64,000 bases of DNA from Halpernia humi (GTDB lineage Bacteria; Bacteroidota; Bacteroidia; Flavobacteriales; Weeksellaceae). Shown here piece by piece: positions 26,184-36,351 of this stretch. The translations under genes and the position numbers were made by a program. Numbering within the stretch: the first letter of the stretch is position 1; every line of letters starts with the position of its first letter. The DNA is taken from positions 216,727-280,726 of the forward strand of contig NZ_FNUS01000005.1 in assembly GCF_900108025.1 (NCBI RefSeq), given 5' to 3'. A model generated the notes under the pieces. It was given only the letters and a program-made list of their open reading frames with translations. It ran no database searches and was not told where the DNA came from.

Positions 26184-27260
26184 TTAAAATCCATTTTTTG
26201 CAATAATTTTTAAAAAATTTTCTTCCCAAATTTTTTGATTTTTTTCTAAAACTTCCGATAGATTTTGGTTCAAAATAAAACGGGATAACTCTTCTTGATT
26301 TTCAAAAAGAATACCTACATCGCCAAAATTCTGAAAATAATACTTGAAATAACTGTTTTTAATGGCAAAAATAGGTAGTCTATATTTCACAGCATCTAAA
26401 AATGCGGCACTTGCAGTGTATTCATATTCTGCCTCGTTTAAAAAGAAAACGGCAATATCTGCTTTAGATAAAAGCAAATTATAGGTTTCGCTATCTAATA
26501 ATTTTTTATCGTGTGTAATAATATCGTCATGTAATAAAACTTCCAAATTAGGATCAGTTAAAGCACCTACAATTTCAAATAAAAGTTTGGGATTTTTATT
26601 TTTCTTTGCTAAATCTATAAAATAATGCGAGCCTTTGCTAATTGATGACGTGCCGATACTTACTAATTTCAAAAATTCTGGATTGTTTTGTTTCGGAATT
26701 GCATCGCTAAAATTATAAGGATGTTGGATGCAAATTATTTCTGCGGGCAGAAGCCACTTGTTCTTTAAAATTACCTTTTCGATATTTTCGCCCAAAACAA
26801 TATATTTTAGGTTAGAAACTTTATACAATAAAGCCGATTTTAGAAATTTCCCAATAATTTTTAAAAGTGAATTAGTGTATGCATTTATTTGTTTAAGTTC
26901 CCCGTGAAGCACAATATACTTTTCTGCTTTTGAAATAAAAAAGAATGGTTTCACGAGTCTATGTGTTATAGGAAACAAACTGGTAAAAACTACTTTATCT
27001 ATTGATTTTGAGTAAATTAATTGGTTTAAAATGATAAAAAAATGATAGATTACCATAAATGGAATTTGCCATTTTTTAACGTGTTCTTGCACTTTTATAG
27101 GTTGGCTATTTTTAATATTAAATCTTTTATTTAATAATTCAATTTGAGATTGATCGCCCACAAATAGAAAATCAGTATTTTCAGCAAAACGTTTCAGCAT
27201 TGCTAAATTGATTACTAAATGAGCGTTTCCACTCATTTGGGTTTCTATAATTCTTACCAT
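26184..27260 (-). CDS. Putative glycosyltransferase (GT-B fold)
   Basis: I place this 358-residue protein among GT-B transferases with moderate certainty. The C-terminal half has KLVSIGTSSISKGSHYFIDL followed by VFFLNEAEYEYTASAAFLDAVKYRLPIFA, a pattern like the donor-binding half of GT4 enzymes. The classical E-x7-E motif is only partly preserved (EYEYTASAAFLDA). The N-terminal half is less familiar. It is followed after six bases by the EpsG-like gene, consistent with one transcript. The donor sugar is unknown. Confidence 0.65.
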   Translation of the reverse strand: MVRIIETQMSGNAHLVINLAMLKRFAENTDFLFVGDQSQIELLNKRFNIKNSQPIKVQEHVKKWQIPFMVIYHFFIILNQLIYSKSIDKVVFTSLFPITHRLVKPFFFISKAEKYIVLHGELKQINAYTNSLLKIIGKFLKSALLYKVSNLKYIVLGENIEKVILKNKWLLPAEIICIQHPYNFSDAIPKQNNPEFLKLVSIGTSSISKGSHYFIDLAKKNKNPKLLFEIVGALTDPNLEVLLHDDIITHDKKLLDSETYNLLLSKADIAVFFLNEAEYEYTASAAFLDAVKYRLPIFAIKNSYFKYYFQNFGDVGILFENQEELSRFILNQNLSEVLEKNQKIWEENFLKIIAKNGF

Positions 27261-27266
27261 ATCTAT

Positions 27267-28385
27267 TTAATAAGTGATTCTTGGAATATATTTATCAAAA
27301 ATCCAATAATACGGATCAAATAAATCTCTATACGTATTTATTGAAACTATTAATCTAATGGCGAGATAGATTGCGAAGAAAATTAACAGCAGTACTTTTA
27401 TCCTTTTATCTTTCTGGCTGCGCAATACTATTGCAATCATTAATATTTCAGCAAGTGCAAAATAAGAGGTAAAGCGAACAAAAACAATTGATACTTTAGA
27501 AAGCAAGAAAAAAATGATATTGCTAAAAACAAAAAGATTGATGTAGCCATTAAAAACAGTACTTTTTATATCTTTTCTTAAATATAAAACAATTGGTAAA
27601 ATAATTAATCTTCTTGCCGCACTGATTAAAAAAGCGACATTACTACTGATATTAGAAGAATAACTATCTGTGGTGTAAGATTGTAGCTTATCTGTAATAC
27701 GTTCCGATAAAAACCCGCCACCCAAGTTAAACAGACCTTTTAATTCACGTAAAGCGCTAGTTAAAACATCCGAAAGACCAATTAATAAAGAGGTCGCAAT
27801 TAAAATCAGAATTAATTTATTGCTCATCTTCATATAAAAAATAGGATATGCCGCTAATAAAATAATAGCAGAATTATGAAAGAATGTAGCAACAATAACA
27901 GAAATAACAAAGGCCAGTTTTTGCCTTTTGATGATAAAATAAAAACTTAATAATGCTATAGAAATCGCAATATTTTGCCGCACCGGAAAAAGATCGCCCA
28001 TGTAAATGGCATAAAAGGCAAAAAGACAAACCAGAAAATATGGTTCTAATTTCCTAAACATGATGGCTTTAAAACCAATAATAAAAATAGAAGTAACGAG
28101 TAAAAAGACCGAATAAGAATTGGTGAGGCTCTTTATAATATACGCATAGGAAGAATAGAGAAACTCAAACTGACCATTATTAAATTCATCAAAACTTTTG
28201 TAAGTAGTAAAATAATAAAAATACATATCCCAATCTGTACCAGTCTTCCAGCGCAAACCACTTAACACAATAAGGAGCAGGATGCTCAATATATAAAACC
28301 TTGTTTTTACTGAAGTTTTTACATTTTCTATATCTAAAAAAGATAGCAGAAAAAACAATAAAAATAAGGCGAAATAAAATATCAT
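27267..28385 (-). CDS. EpsG-family polysaccharide polymerase candidate
   Basis: The 372-residue integral membrane protein has about 10-11 hydrophobic segments and the EpsG-family N-terminal pattern (SGLRWKTGTDWDMYFYYF at about residues 42-59, then FPVRQNIAISIALLSFYF). EpsG-like proteins are thought to polymerise repeat units, acting as a Wzy. It is one of two polymerase candidates in this cluster and lies three bases downstream of a flippase gene, forming a Wzx/Wzy-like pair. Confidence 0.8.
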   Translation of the reverse strand: MIFYFALFLLFFLLSFLDIENVKTSVKTRFYILSILLLIVLSGLRWKTGTDWDMYFYYFTTYKSFDEFNNGQFEFLYSSYAYIIKSLTNSYSVFLLVTSIFIIGFKAIMFRKLEPYFLVCLFAFYAIYMGDLFPVRQNIAISIALLSFYFIIKRQKLAFVISVIVATFFHNSAIILLAAYPIFYMKMSNKLILILIATSLLIGLSDVLTSALRELKGLFNLGGGFLSERITDKLQSYTTDSYSSNISSNVAFLISAARRLIILPIVLYLRKDIKSTVFNGYINLFVFSNIIFFLLSKVSIVFVRFTSYFALAEILMIAIVLRSQKDKRIKVLLLIFFAIYLAIRLIVSINTYRDLFDPYYWIFDKYIPRITY

Positions 28386-28388
28386 TTT

Positions 28389-29633
28389 CTAAACATGTAA
28401 CGTATAAATGAAGCGCAAATATAAAAACTTTACCAAAGCAGCCGATGATAATGCAATTGCGGCTACAAATAAACCAAATTTTGGCATAAAAATAAAATTT
28501 ATGCCTAGCATAATTAATGCGGAAATAATATTAGCATATAGTATAACCTTAGTTTTATTGTCTGCATAAAAAATCATTTCTAAAAAATAGCCTGCCGTTA
28601 TCAAGCCATAAGACACACAACTCCAAAAAATAAGATAAAAGCCCTGCTCATAATTTGCCGATAAAAAAAGATGACCGATAAAATTTTTAAAAATAAAAAT
28701 AAATAAACCCGCAGAAATAATAAGAATAAAATAAAATTTCAAATAAAGGTCTATTTTCTTTTTGCGATCTGATAATTGAATAGAACTGTTGAAAACTACA
28801 GGTGTTAATAATGTTAAGAAAAGAGGATTAATCATTAAAAAAACTTTGGAACCTAAGCCCACATTGGCGTTATAAATTCCGACTTTTTGTAGTCCTAAAT
28901 AATTTTCGATTATAAAACGATCACTAAAACTATTGATCCAATTCCAGAAAGCGAGTAAAACCAAAGGAGCGGTATATTTTAAAATATCAACCAAAATGGA
29001 TTTGTAATTCTTATCATTAGACTTCAAAAGACGAAAAGGAAACCACCTTAAAAAATAATACAATGTAGTAACCAAACCAACAATCTGGGCAATCCATAAA
29101 ATCTTATAGCCATCTTGTACCACAAAACCACTACTGAAAAACACCAAGAGTAAAAATAAGATAGGAAAAAGGTTCTTAAACAGATTGAGAAGTGATAAAT
29201 CTACAAATTTTGCTTTGATGGAAAAAAAATCGTTCATCAACATAAAAATCGAATTTAAGACCAAAGTGACAACGACGAAGGAAATAATCCAAAAGTTTTC
29301 TTGAAAATAGAATTTAAATATAAAAATTATTAACGAGATGCTTAAACTAAGGAACATTAAATAAAAAGTAACAAATTGCTTGATGGCAGAAGTTTTCAGA
29401 ATATCAAAAAAATTGGCTTTTATGTATTGCAAAAACGGCTGCAAAAGCAGGGAAAAGACGAAGAAATAGGCGGCATTTTCAATATTAAATTTTCCAAAAG
29501 ACTCTGGCTCGATATGCAAAGCGACTAATTTCCCAAAAACGACAGACAAAATGCCATTTATCACTTGGAAAGAAATTAAAAAATTTCTTCCTTTATTATT
29601 GAGTAGTTTTCGAGTAGTTTGTAGAATTTTCAA
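28389..29633 (-). CDS. Oligosaccharide flippase (Wzx-like), copy B
   Basis: The 414-residue polytopic protein has about 12 hydrophobic segments of the MOP superfamily polysaccharide transporter type. Its segments include GISSVVFGKL-like and FSDRFIIENYLGLQKVGIYNA; the latter is typical of Wzx proteins. It should move lipid-linked oligosaccharide across the inner membrane. It is distinct from the second flippase at 32405-33688, and each has a polymerase candidate beside it. Confidence 0.82.
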   Translation of the reverse strand: MKILQTTRKLLNNKGRNFLISFQVINGILSVVFGKLVALHIEPESFGKFNIENAAYFFVFSLLLQPFLQYIKANFFDILKTSAIKQFVTFYLMFLSLSISLIIFIFKFYFQENFWIISFVVVTLVLNSIFMLMNDFFSIKAKFVDLSLLNLFKNLFPILFLLLVFFSSGFVVQDGYKILWIAQIVGLVTTLYYFLRWFPFRLLKSNDKNYKSILVDILKYTAPLVLLAFWNWINSFSDRFIIENYLGLQKVGIYNANVGLGSKVFLMINPLFLTLLTPVVFNSSIQLSDRKKKIDLYLKFYFILIISAGLFIFIFKNFIGHLFLSANYEQGFYLIFWSCVSYGLITAGYFLEMIFYADNKTKVILYANIISALIMLGINFIFMPKFGLFVAAIALSSAALVKFLYLRFIYTLHV

Positions 29634-29712
29634 AATAAAAGCAGGAAATTTTAAAAATATTAAAGGTTTTTATATAAACTAAATTAATTTTTCTGAATCA
29701 AAAAAAGACCTA

Positions 29713-30846
29713 TTATAAACTGAATAATTGTCTGTAGGAATTTATTAATTCTTGCGCATCAATGCTTTGTTTGGCATAATTAAATGCTTTATTGCTTTCA
29801 ATTTCATATTCTTCATTATCAAGTTGATGAACATTTTCTATAATTTTCACAAAAGCCTCTGGCTGCGCTAAATCATTAACAAAAATCCCATTATCATTTT
29901 GTTTCCAAGGTGTGTTATTGCTTATAATAACAGGAATACCATAACTTAAACATTCATAAATAACGTGCCCATAATTTTCTGCTAATGTGGGGAAAAAGAG
30001 GAAATGGCTCTTTTGCAAAGTCTCTTCTATTTCGGTATGATTAAGCGGCCCTATAATGTTACAAATTATATTTTGAGGCAGTTTTAAAATTTCAGCTTCA
30101 CATTTTTTCCAATATTGTATATCTTCAAATGGGCCGATTATATCAAAATTTATGATGCCCTCTACTTTGGTTTGTGCAAAACATTGTAATGCATAGAGCA
30201 GATTTTTTTTAGGAGAAATTCTAGAAATGAAGACAAAATTTGATTTTAAAGTTTCTTTTATTTTTGGTAATTTTTGTGATACTAATTTCGGGATATTATT
30301 TGCGACTTGAATCTTAAAGTTTTTATTTTGTGCCAGAATTTCTAATTTCTCTAATTCTGTTGTGGCGTGAAAGGTTACTTTTGATGAAAAAAGAAAAGAA
30401 AAAACTTTAATGTAAGCCTTTTTTTTAAAAGATTTTAAATTTAGTGCGCCAGAGTCTAATTCACCACGCGGAGCGATTATTATTTTGCTCTTATTAATAA
30501 TTGAATAAATTAAACTTGGTAAAATATTCGTCATTGTACTGATTGAAAATAAACTATTGAAATATATAACCTCCGGTTTTATCTCATATAACTGTTTAGT
30601 TGCTCTGAAATAGTAGGTAAAATGGTTTACATATTTCACTTTAGAATGATTTTCTTGATCAATCCAAATTCCCGTATCAATCTTATATTTTATTTCTCTC
30701 TTTTTAAAATCATAATTTTGAGTATATATGTAGATTTCGAAGTGTTCGCCCATAAGCGTAGCGAGATTGAAAACACTCTGAATAGGGCCACCAGCTAGGT
30801 ATCCAGGTTTATAGAAATTTGAAAATATAAAAACTTTTTTATTCAT
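29713..30846 (-). CDS. Glycosyltransferase family 4
   Basis: The 377-residue GT-B enzyme has the N-terminal acceptor domain start VFIFSNFYKPGYLAGGPIQSV. Its donor-binding half contains SRISPKKNLLYAL (about residue 200) and FFPTLAENYGHVIYECLSYGIPVIIS with the conserved glutamates (about residues 285-305). PGYLAGGP at the N-terminus is common in Bacteroidota capsule transferases. The linkage is unknown. A TACTTTTG -7-like element (complement of 30866-30873) lies 20 bases upstream of its start. Confidence 0.85.
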   Translation of the reverse strand: MNKKVFIFSNFYKPGYLAGGPIQSVFNLATLMGEHFEIYIYTQNYDFKKREIKYKIDTGIWIDQENHSKVKYVNHFTYYFRATKQLYEIKPEVIYFNSLFSISTMTNILPSLIYSIINKSKIIIAPRGELDSGALNLKSFKKKAYIKVFSFLFSSKVTFHATTELEKLEILAQNKNFKIQVANNIPKLVSQKLPKIKETLKSNFVFISRISPKKNLLYALQCFAQTKVEGIINFDIIGPFEDIQYWKKCEAEILKLPQNIICNIIGPLNHTEIEETLQKSHFLFFPTLAENYGHVIYECLSYGIPVIISNNTPWKQNDNGIFVNDLAQPEAFVKIIENVHQLDNEEYEIESNKAFNYAKQSIDAQELINSYRQLFSL

Positions 30847-30897
30847 TTTATAATAACTGAAAGTTCAAAAGTACTTTTAATTTATAAAGTAGTAAAA

Positions 30898-31914
30898 TTA
30901 TAACTCATTATTAAGTCTGTAAAAATCAACAATATTAATGTTTGAATCTTTCTCGTATTCATCATAAATTTTACTAATAATATCATTATTAAAATTTATT
31001 TCTCTGTCTTCTAATTTAATAATCATCTTCTTCGGCGTATTTTTATAGAGTTTGCTTAAATTTGGAAGAATTGGCGAATAAAAAGAATATAATATGACTG
31101 GAATTATTTCTAATTTACCAAATAGATTTTCAAAAGGTTCTTTATTTTTTACAACTTCAAAACCAAGTTTTTCTATCTCTTCTAATTTTAAAGCGTTTTC
31201 TTTTCTATGCGAAAAATATATCAATTTCTCTTTTTTGTGCTGGCTTATAATTTTATTTAAAATGCCAAAATAATAATTTTCTGAAACTAAATTTAACTCT
31301 GAAACACTAGAACCCAGCAAGAAAATTAGATTTGCATCTACTTCACATTTATTATCAATTTTAGTGAATTTATATTTTATACTTTTGTCTGTTTTTGTAT
31401 TTGGCAAATGTAAATCATATTGGGTGAAGTAAGTTAAACCTGTAGGATATTTTAAAGTCTTACCATAAATTAAACTTTTAAATATTAATTTTCTTTTTAC
31501 ATTTCTATTAATATTCTTTGATCTTTCCGAAGCAATTTTTATACTTGCTGTACCTTCATCCATTAGAATTACATTTTTCGGATTAAGTATTTTTATTGCT
31601 AACAAAGACGAGTCATTTTTATATTGGCTAAAAAACAAATTTTCAACAGCATTTTTCTTTAATTTTTCTAGCAAATTTATGTAACTTATTGGTCGATCTC
31701 TCTTCAAAAAAACATCTTTAAACACCCAATTATCGAGTAAATGAAAGTTTCTTATGTTATACTGATTTATTTTTTGATCCGTCCAAATGGTATCATTTTC
31801 TTTACTAAAAAATAGCACAATGTAATCTTCGGATTTAAACTGAAAATAATTAATAGCTTCTTTTACCTGAAGCATCTGATGTTCTGTACCGATAATAAAA
31901 ACTGACTTTATCAT
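30898..31914 (-). CDS. Putative sialyltransferase-like glycosyltransferase (GT52/polysialyltransferase group)
   Basis: The 338-residue protein has no signal peptide or clear membrane segment. The order of elements resembles the GT52/GT38 sialyltransferases: [16 protein letters not shown] at the start, an [10 protein letters not shown] segment near residue 120, then [11 protein letters not shown] and [16 protein letters not shown] in the C-terminal half. The last two correspond to the HP-like and Ser-rich CMP-binding motifs. The nonulosonic acid genes upstream in the same operon would supply a CMP-activated donor. I infer the assignment from motif order and context; an unrelated GT-B transferase is possible. 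Confidence 0.55.
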   Translation of the reverse strand: MIKSVFIIGTEHQMLQVKEAINYFQFKSEDYIVLFFSKENDTIWTDQKINQYNIRNFHLLDNWVFKDVFLKRDRPISYINLLEKLKKNAVENLFFSQYKNDSSLLAIKILNPKNVILMDEGTASIKIASERSKNINRNVKRKLIFKSLIYGKTLKYPTGLTYFTQYDLHLPNTKTDKSIKYKFTKIDNKCEVDANLIFLLGSSVSELNLVSENYYFGILNKIISQHKKEKLIYFSHRKENALKLEEIEKLGFEVVKNKEPFENLFGKLEIIPVILYSFYSPILPNLSKLYKNTPKKMIIKLEDREINFNNDIISKIYDEYEKDSNINIVDFYRLNNEL

Positions 31915-32408
31915 TGATGAAATTTCTTTTCCATTTTTAATCTTTCAAAATGTTCCGCATCTCTTTGCATGAAAGTAATTGCAGGATTTCCGCCTGCTAT
32001 ACCATATTTTGGAACATCTTTCGTAACAACAGCACCTGCCTGAATAATGGCACCTTCACCAATAGTTACGCCACCTAAAATTATGACTTTGCTGCCCAAC
32101 CAAACAAAATCGCCAATAGAAATACTTTTATTTATATGTGTTTTATCATACGGAATCGCGTCTCCCTTATAATTGTGGTTACTTGTAATAAAAAGAATAT
32201 CTGTACCAGAATGAAAATAATTCCCAATTTCTACCTTACCAGAACCAACAATTTGCAAACCATTAAAACTACAATAATCGCCAATTGAAGTTTCATTAGT
32301 AACTGTAGTATAACCATTTACGATCAAATTCTTACGAGACCCTTTCGCTCTTTTCATTACTCTTGCTTTGTAAAATTTACGAAGCAGCCTGATAATTAAT
32401 TTTTTCAT
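31911..32408 (-). CDS. Hexapeptide-repeat O-acetyltransferase
   Basis: The 165-residue protein is a left-handed beta-helix acyltransferase of the CysE/LacA/NodL type. The hexapeptide repeats run through most of the sequence ([20 protein letters not shown]). The [13 protein letters not shown] loop carries the catalytic histidine, and a final GGNPA turn is seen. It likely O-acetylates the glycan. It overlaps both neighbours by 4 bases, so its synthesis is coupled to the flippase and to the putative sialyltransferase. Confidence 0.85.
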   Translation of the reverse strand: MKKLIIRLLRKFYKARVMKRAKGSRKNLIVNGYTTVTNETSIGDYCSFNGLQIVGSGKVEIGNYFHSGTDILFITSNHNYKGDAIPYDKTHINKSISIGDFVWLGSKVIILGGVTIGEGAIIQAGAVVTKDVPKYGIAGGNPAITFMQRDAEHFERLKMEKKFHQ

Positions 32409-33688
32409 TTTTTTCGTTTTTTCAAAAGATTATAAACATTAAAAAGTGTGATTAAAAAAATCAGAAGCCAAGATAAAAAATTAACTGTGGCAGCAAAACT
32501 AACACCGAATTTTTTTACAAATAATAAATTTAAAGTTAAACTTAAAACAAGTGCCGAAACTGAACCAATTACCAACAACCAGTTCTTCTTATAAAACTGA
32601 ATGATTGGCGTTAACAACCAATAGCATCCTTGTAGAATGTTTGAGCCAATAAACCAATGTATAAAATTTTTGCCACTATCATATTTATGACCGATAATTT
32701 TGGTAAGAAAAAAATATAAAAAAATCCAATAAGAGATGCCAATTACGATATAAAGTGCAGCAATTAAAAATTGTATTTTAAAAATTTTCTTAAACGATTC
32801 TTGTTTACTGAGAACCCCAAAAACATAAGGAAGCCAAGCAGCATTAAGCGAAACGGCAAGAATCTGCGTTACTGAAGTAACTTGAAATGAAGCAGCATAA
32901 ATGGCAACTTGTGATAAATTTAGCTGATGGTTGATAATAAACCTATCCGAAAGTGCAAATGTATATGCTAGCAAACTGTTAATAAGTAAGGGCACGCTGT
33001 AATGAAAAATATCTTTTAAATATTTTTTACTCAAAAGAAATTTGAGTTTAAATTTATAATTAAGATAATAAATGGAAATACTGCCAAATATTAAAAAAAC
33101 CGCCGCTTCACCATAAATAGCATATTGAAGGTTAAAAAATTTTAAAAAATAGGCAAGAGTAATGATAAGAAAATATAATACTGATTGTCCTAAAACTTGT
33201 ATTGCAAAACTTCTATTATTATTTTCACATCTTAATAGACCGCGTTGGGATGCGTTTACTGAAGAAAAGAAGCCAAAAAGTACCACTAAATATAAAACAT
33301 ATTTGGGCAGACCAAAAAGGTCTGGAAATATTGTTCCGCTAAAAAATATTATAAAAATATAAACAAATGCCGTTGTAATATTCATTAGGAGAACATTCCC
33401 GATGTACATTCCGAAATCTAGTTTGTCTTTTTCGTAATAATTTCTAATAATTGCTTCAGACATAGAAAGCCCAACCAGCGGAATGAAAAAATTAGAAGTG
33501 GCTCTATAAAGTGCAAAAGTACCATAATCTGAAAGTGAAAGCGCTCTCGTGAAAAGTGGCAGCAGAATAAAAGGAAAAGCCTTATTTATGAAGTTAATAA
33601 TAATAAATACTACGGAAGACTTCACCAAAGTAGAGGTAAACAATACTTTTTTTAAATTTTTTATCTGGGCTAAAGCGTTGGTTTGCAT
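32405..33688 (-). CDS. Oligosaccharide flippase (Wzx-like), copy A
   Basis: The 427-residue membrane protein has about 12-14 hydrophobic segments. Typical polysaccharide-transporter stretches are [19 protein letters not shown] near the N-terminus and [20 protein letters not shown] in the middle. It shares one base with the O-antigen ligase/polymerase gene upstream. It therefore forms a Wzx/Wzy pair separate from the flippase and EpsG-like pair at 27267-29633. Confidence 0.87.
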   Translation of the reverse strand: MQTNALAQIKNLKKVLFTSTLVKSSVVFIIINFINKAFPFILLPLFTRALSLSDYGTFALYRATSNFFIPLVGLSMSEAIIRNYYEKDKLDFGMYIGNVLLMNITTAFVYIFIIFFSGTIFPDLFGLPKYVLYLVVLFGFFSSVNASQRGLLRCENNNRSFAIQVLGQSVLYFLIITLAYFLKFFNLQYAIYGEAAVFLIFGSISIYYLNYKFKLKFLLSKKYLKDIFHYSVPLLINSLLAYTFALSDRFIINHQLNLSQVAIYAASFQVTSVTQILAVSLNAAWLPYVFGVLSKQESFKKIFKIQFLIAALYIVIGISYWIFLYFFLTKIIGHKYDSGKNFIHWFIGSNILQGCYWLLTPIIQFYKKNWLLVIGSVSALVLSLTLNLLFVKKFGVSFAATVNFLSWLLIFLITLFNVYNLLKKRKK

Positions 33689-34998
33689 TAATGGCTTTCT
33701 TCGTTTAATTTAATGTCTTTGGTAATATTTTGAGCAGAATGAATTTGAAATGCCAAGAAAAAGAGTAAAATATAAGTACCCCATCCATTTATAAAACCAC
33801 TAGAGATAAATAAATCATTTCCTGTCATACCAATTGCAAAATATGCTAAAAAACCAAAAAGAAAAAGTCTGAAAATTTCGTTTTTAGACTTGTCAAAAGT
33901 TCTAATTTTTGAATTAAGATTTATGTAGTAAATCATAAAATTAAGAAGTAAAATAAATCCGAGTACACCTCTTTCAACCAAAATATTAAGAAAAATATTA
34001 TGAGAATTAGTGTAGCCTCGTTCATTTATTAAATTAAAATTACCAATACCTACTCCTAAAAATGGATGCTGTGAAATGCTATTGATACTTTGTTTATAAA
34101 CTGTAAATCTTTCATCTTGTGAAATAGTTTCAATTGCACCACCATCCATAAAGAAGCGCGCTGCAAAGGAATCAAATACATTGATATTAAATATAAAATT
34201 CAACATTAAAAGTAAGATTGACACAACAATTGATATATAAAAAATATTTCTAAAAGTGTTGTTACTTTTGCCAATAATTAATAGTAGTAATAATGAGTAA
34301 ACCACAAGCGCTGTTCTACTCATTGATACTACCAAAAGTATTGCAATAAGAATTATAGCAAGCGGTCTTAAAAATTTTTTATATTTAAAATTTTGCTTGA
34401 AAAATATAAATGGAAAAAATGGAACTACAATTTGTGTAGTAACGTTTGACATCCAGATTAGTCCACCAGATCTTTGAAATTCGCCGTCTACAGCAATAGA
34501 TTTATTATTAAAATACATACCTAATCCCAAAAGCAATAGTATGCAAATAAAGCAGTGAATAATAAAAACAATATTTCCTTTATTTTCAAAAAACTCAGAA
34601 GGTATTTTTAAAATAAGTACAAAAAATATTAATGGTCCTAAAATGCTTACCGCTGAAATAATTACTGATGTTTGAACGTTTATACTTAAAATAGAATTTA
34701 GAATATGAAAAAATAATAAAAATATAGAAAAAAGAAATATTTTTTTGAAATCAATAATTTTATGAAATTTTGAAAATAAATTGGCAAAAACCAAAAATAC
34801 AATCATTATTAAATTTGTCTGAACTCTTGCAAACCCATATACGTCAAAGGTTTTACCAAAGAAAGTAGGGTCAAGTATTTTCTGGAAAAATGGTTCAATG
34901 AAGATACATGCAAAAAATGAAATAAAAAATAATGTATATCTTCTTCTAAAAAATAGAATCAGCCAAATGAAATTAATTAAAATAAAAAGATATAGCAT
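33688..34998 (-). CDS. O-antigen ligase/polymerase family (Wzy_C) membrane protein
   Basis: The 436-residue polytopic protein has a large periplasmic loop. That loop contains GVGIGNFNLINERGYTNSHN with the conserved His of the Wzy_C domain (about residue 330), followed by FLNILVERGVLGFILLL. The domain occurs in both WaaL ligases and Wzy polymerases, so the reaction is either transfer to a lipid or protein acceptor or repeat-unit polymerisation. Its adjacency to flippase copy A favours a polymerase, but a ligase is a fair alternative. Confidence 0.82.
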   Translation of the reverse strand: MLYLFILINFIWLILFFRRRYTLFFISFFACIFIEPFFQKILDPTFFGKTFDVYGFARVQTNLIMIVFLVFANLFSKFHKIIDFKKIFLFSIFLLFFHILNSILSINVQTSVIISAVSILGPLIFFVLILKIPSEFFENKGNIVFIIHCFICILLLLGLGMYFNNKSIAVDGEFQRSGGLIWMSNVTTQIVVPFFPFIFFKQNFKYKKFLRPLAIILIAILLVVSMSRTALVVYSLLLLLIIGKSNNTFRNIFYISIVVSILLLMLNFIFNINVFDSFAARFFMDGGAIETISQDERFTVYKQSINSISQHPFLGVGIGNFNLINERGYTNSHNIFLNILVERGVLGFILLLNFMIYYINLNSKIRTFDKSKNEIFRLFLFGFLAYFAIGMTGNDLFISSGFINGWGTYILLFFLAFQIHSAQNITKDIKLNEESH

Positions 34999-35081
34999 TA
35001 GCTTGTTTTTGTAACTTTCGCAGTTCTACGTAGAAATGCAATTAAAATCTGTAAAATTAGTATTATTTTTAATAGAAAGAA

Positions 35082-36347
35082 TTATACTTTTAGTCTAATT
35101 GTAACCCAATCTTTTTGTTTTTGCTTCGAGTATATTCTTTGGTATGAAACTACGATTTCTTTACTCACTCGATCTTCATAAATTGTGGTGTGCCCTAAAT
35201 CTAAATTTCCTTTGGCTTTTTCATCTGGCTTTTGTGTGTCTAGAGTAATTATGCTTGATTTTATTAAAGTCATAGTTTTTTGATCTACTTCTCCCATTAC
35301 CAAAGGAAATCTAGGCAAGTTACCTTTTGGGTTGCTTTCACTTATATTTCCTACCCAATAACATCTTCCGTTAGAATGTGTAAATAAAATAGACATTGAT
35401 GATGGTGAGTAAAAAGGATTGCCATCATCGTATGTCCAAGGTTTCGGCTTAGACCATGTTTGTCCATCGTCTTCAGAAATGGAAGCCCATTTGTAACCCA
35501 ATAATTTAAAAGTTGGGTCTTTAATTCCACCATTACTGCCACGCATTACGCATAACAAATTTCCATTTTCCAATTTTGCAATCGTTGGTTCTATTAAGCC
35601 ACGCGTGGTTAATTTAGGATCTCCTTCAATTTTGTTATTCATTTTCCAAACCAATTGGTTGTTTTCCCATTTGCCTCGTAGTATCATTACATCAGTATAG
35701 GAAGTTGTGCCCCATGGATTGTATAAGTTATTTCTATTCAAATTATTATTTTGATTTGGTAATATTGTTGCTTGAACTGGCAAAATTATTTCTCCTATAT
35801 TATTAATAATGGGTTTGCTCCCAAAATCTCCAATGTAGTAGGCGTTTTTTCCCGTCCAAATTCCTGGAAACGGATTTTTTTGGCTAAAATTACCTTCGCT
35901 TACTAAAGGAGAATCAAAGAGCCAAGAAACACCGTTGTCATTTGAAACACGATATCTAAGATAATAATCTTTCTGCGCTTCAATTGGTTCTACTGAATAT
36001 TTTGCAATTTGAGGATTGTCTAAAGAATTAAAAAAAGAAACTAAAATGTTTTTTTCTGGGATATATATTGAGGTTGTAATGTTTCTTTGTGAAGAATTTG
36101 GTACTTTTCCCAAATTTTTAATACTTGTGGGTTCTATGGCCCACGTTTTACCATTATCATTTGATACGCGAAATCTTGCTCGCAAAATATTCTCCGTATT
36201 TGAAACATATAGTGCATTATAAAATCCTGGCTGAACGGTAGATGTCTCGTAAGACAATACTTTTATGGAAGTTTGCGAAAAAAAAGTAGTTGCACAAAAT
36301 AGGGTAAATAAAAGTATAAATCTCCACTTTAATTTTGCAAGTTTCAT
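35082..36347 (-). CDS. Secreted sialidase-like protein with Asp-box repeats
   Basis: From the ATG at 36347 the 421-residue protein has a signal peptide ending near FFSQ and three Asp boxes: SNDNGKTW (62-69), SNDNGVSW (135-142) and SEDDGQTW (291-298). These mark a sialidase-type beta-propeller. EPTIAKLENGNLLCVMRG (near 253-270) provides a Glu and Arg like those of the sialidase active site. The ATG at 36374 would add nine residues in front of the signal peptide and overlap the YhcH gene. A secreted sialidase in a nonulosonic acid operon could trim the cell's own glycan. It may also be a non-sialidase propeller hydrolase. Confidence 0.78.
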   Translation of the reverse strand: MKLAKLKWRFILLFTLFCATTFFSQTSIKVLSYETSTVQPGFYNALYVSNTENILRARFRVSNDNGKTWAIEPTSIKNLGKVPNSSQRNITTSIYIPEKNILVSFFNSLDNPQIAKYSVEPIEAQKDYYLRYRVSNDNGVSWLFDSPLVSEGNFSQKNPFPGIWTGKNAYYIGDFGSKPIINNIGEIILPVQATILPNQNNNLNRNNLYNPWGTTSYTDVMILRGKWENNQLVWKMNNKIEGDPKLTTRGLIEPTIAKLENGNLLCVMRGSNGGIKDPTFKLLGYKWASISEDDGQTWSKPKPWTYDDGNPFYSPSSMSILFTHSNGRCYWVGNISESNPKGNLPRFPLVMGEVDQKTMTLIKSSIITLDTQKPDEKAKGNLDLGHTTIYEDRVSKEIVVSYQRIYSKQKQKDWVTIRLKV

Positions 36348-36351
36348 AAAA

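Noticed and set aside
35351..35542. Short open frame on the minus strand inside the sialidase-like gene.
   Set aside because: It is a shifted frame inside a clear coding region with Asp boxes, and has no own start context.
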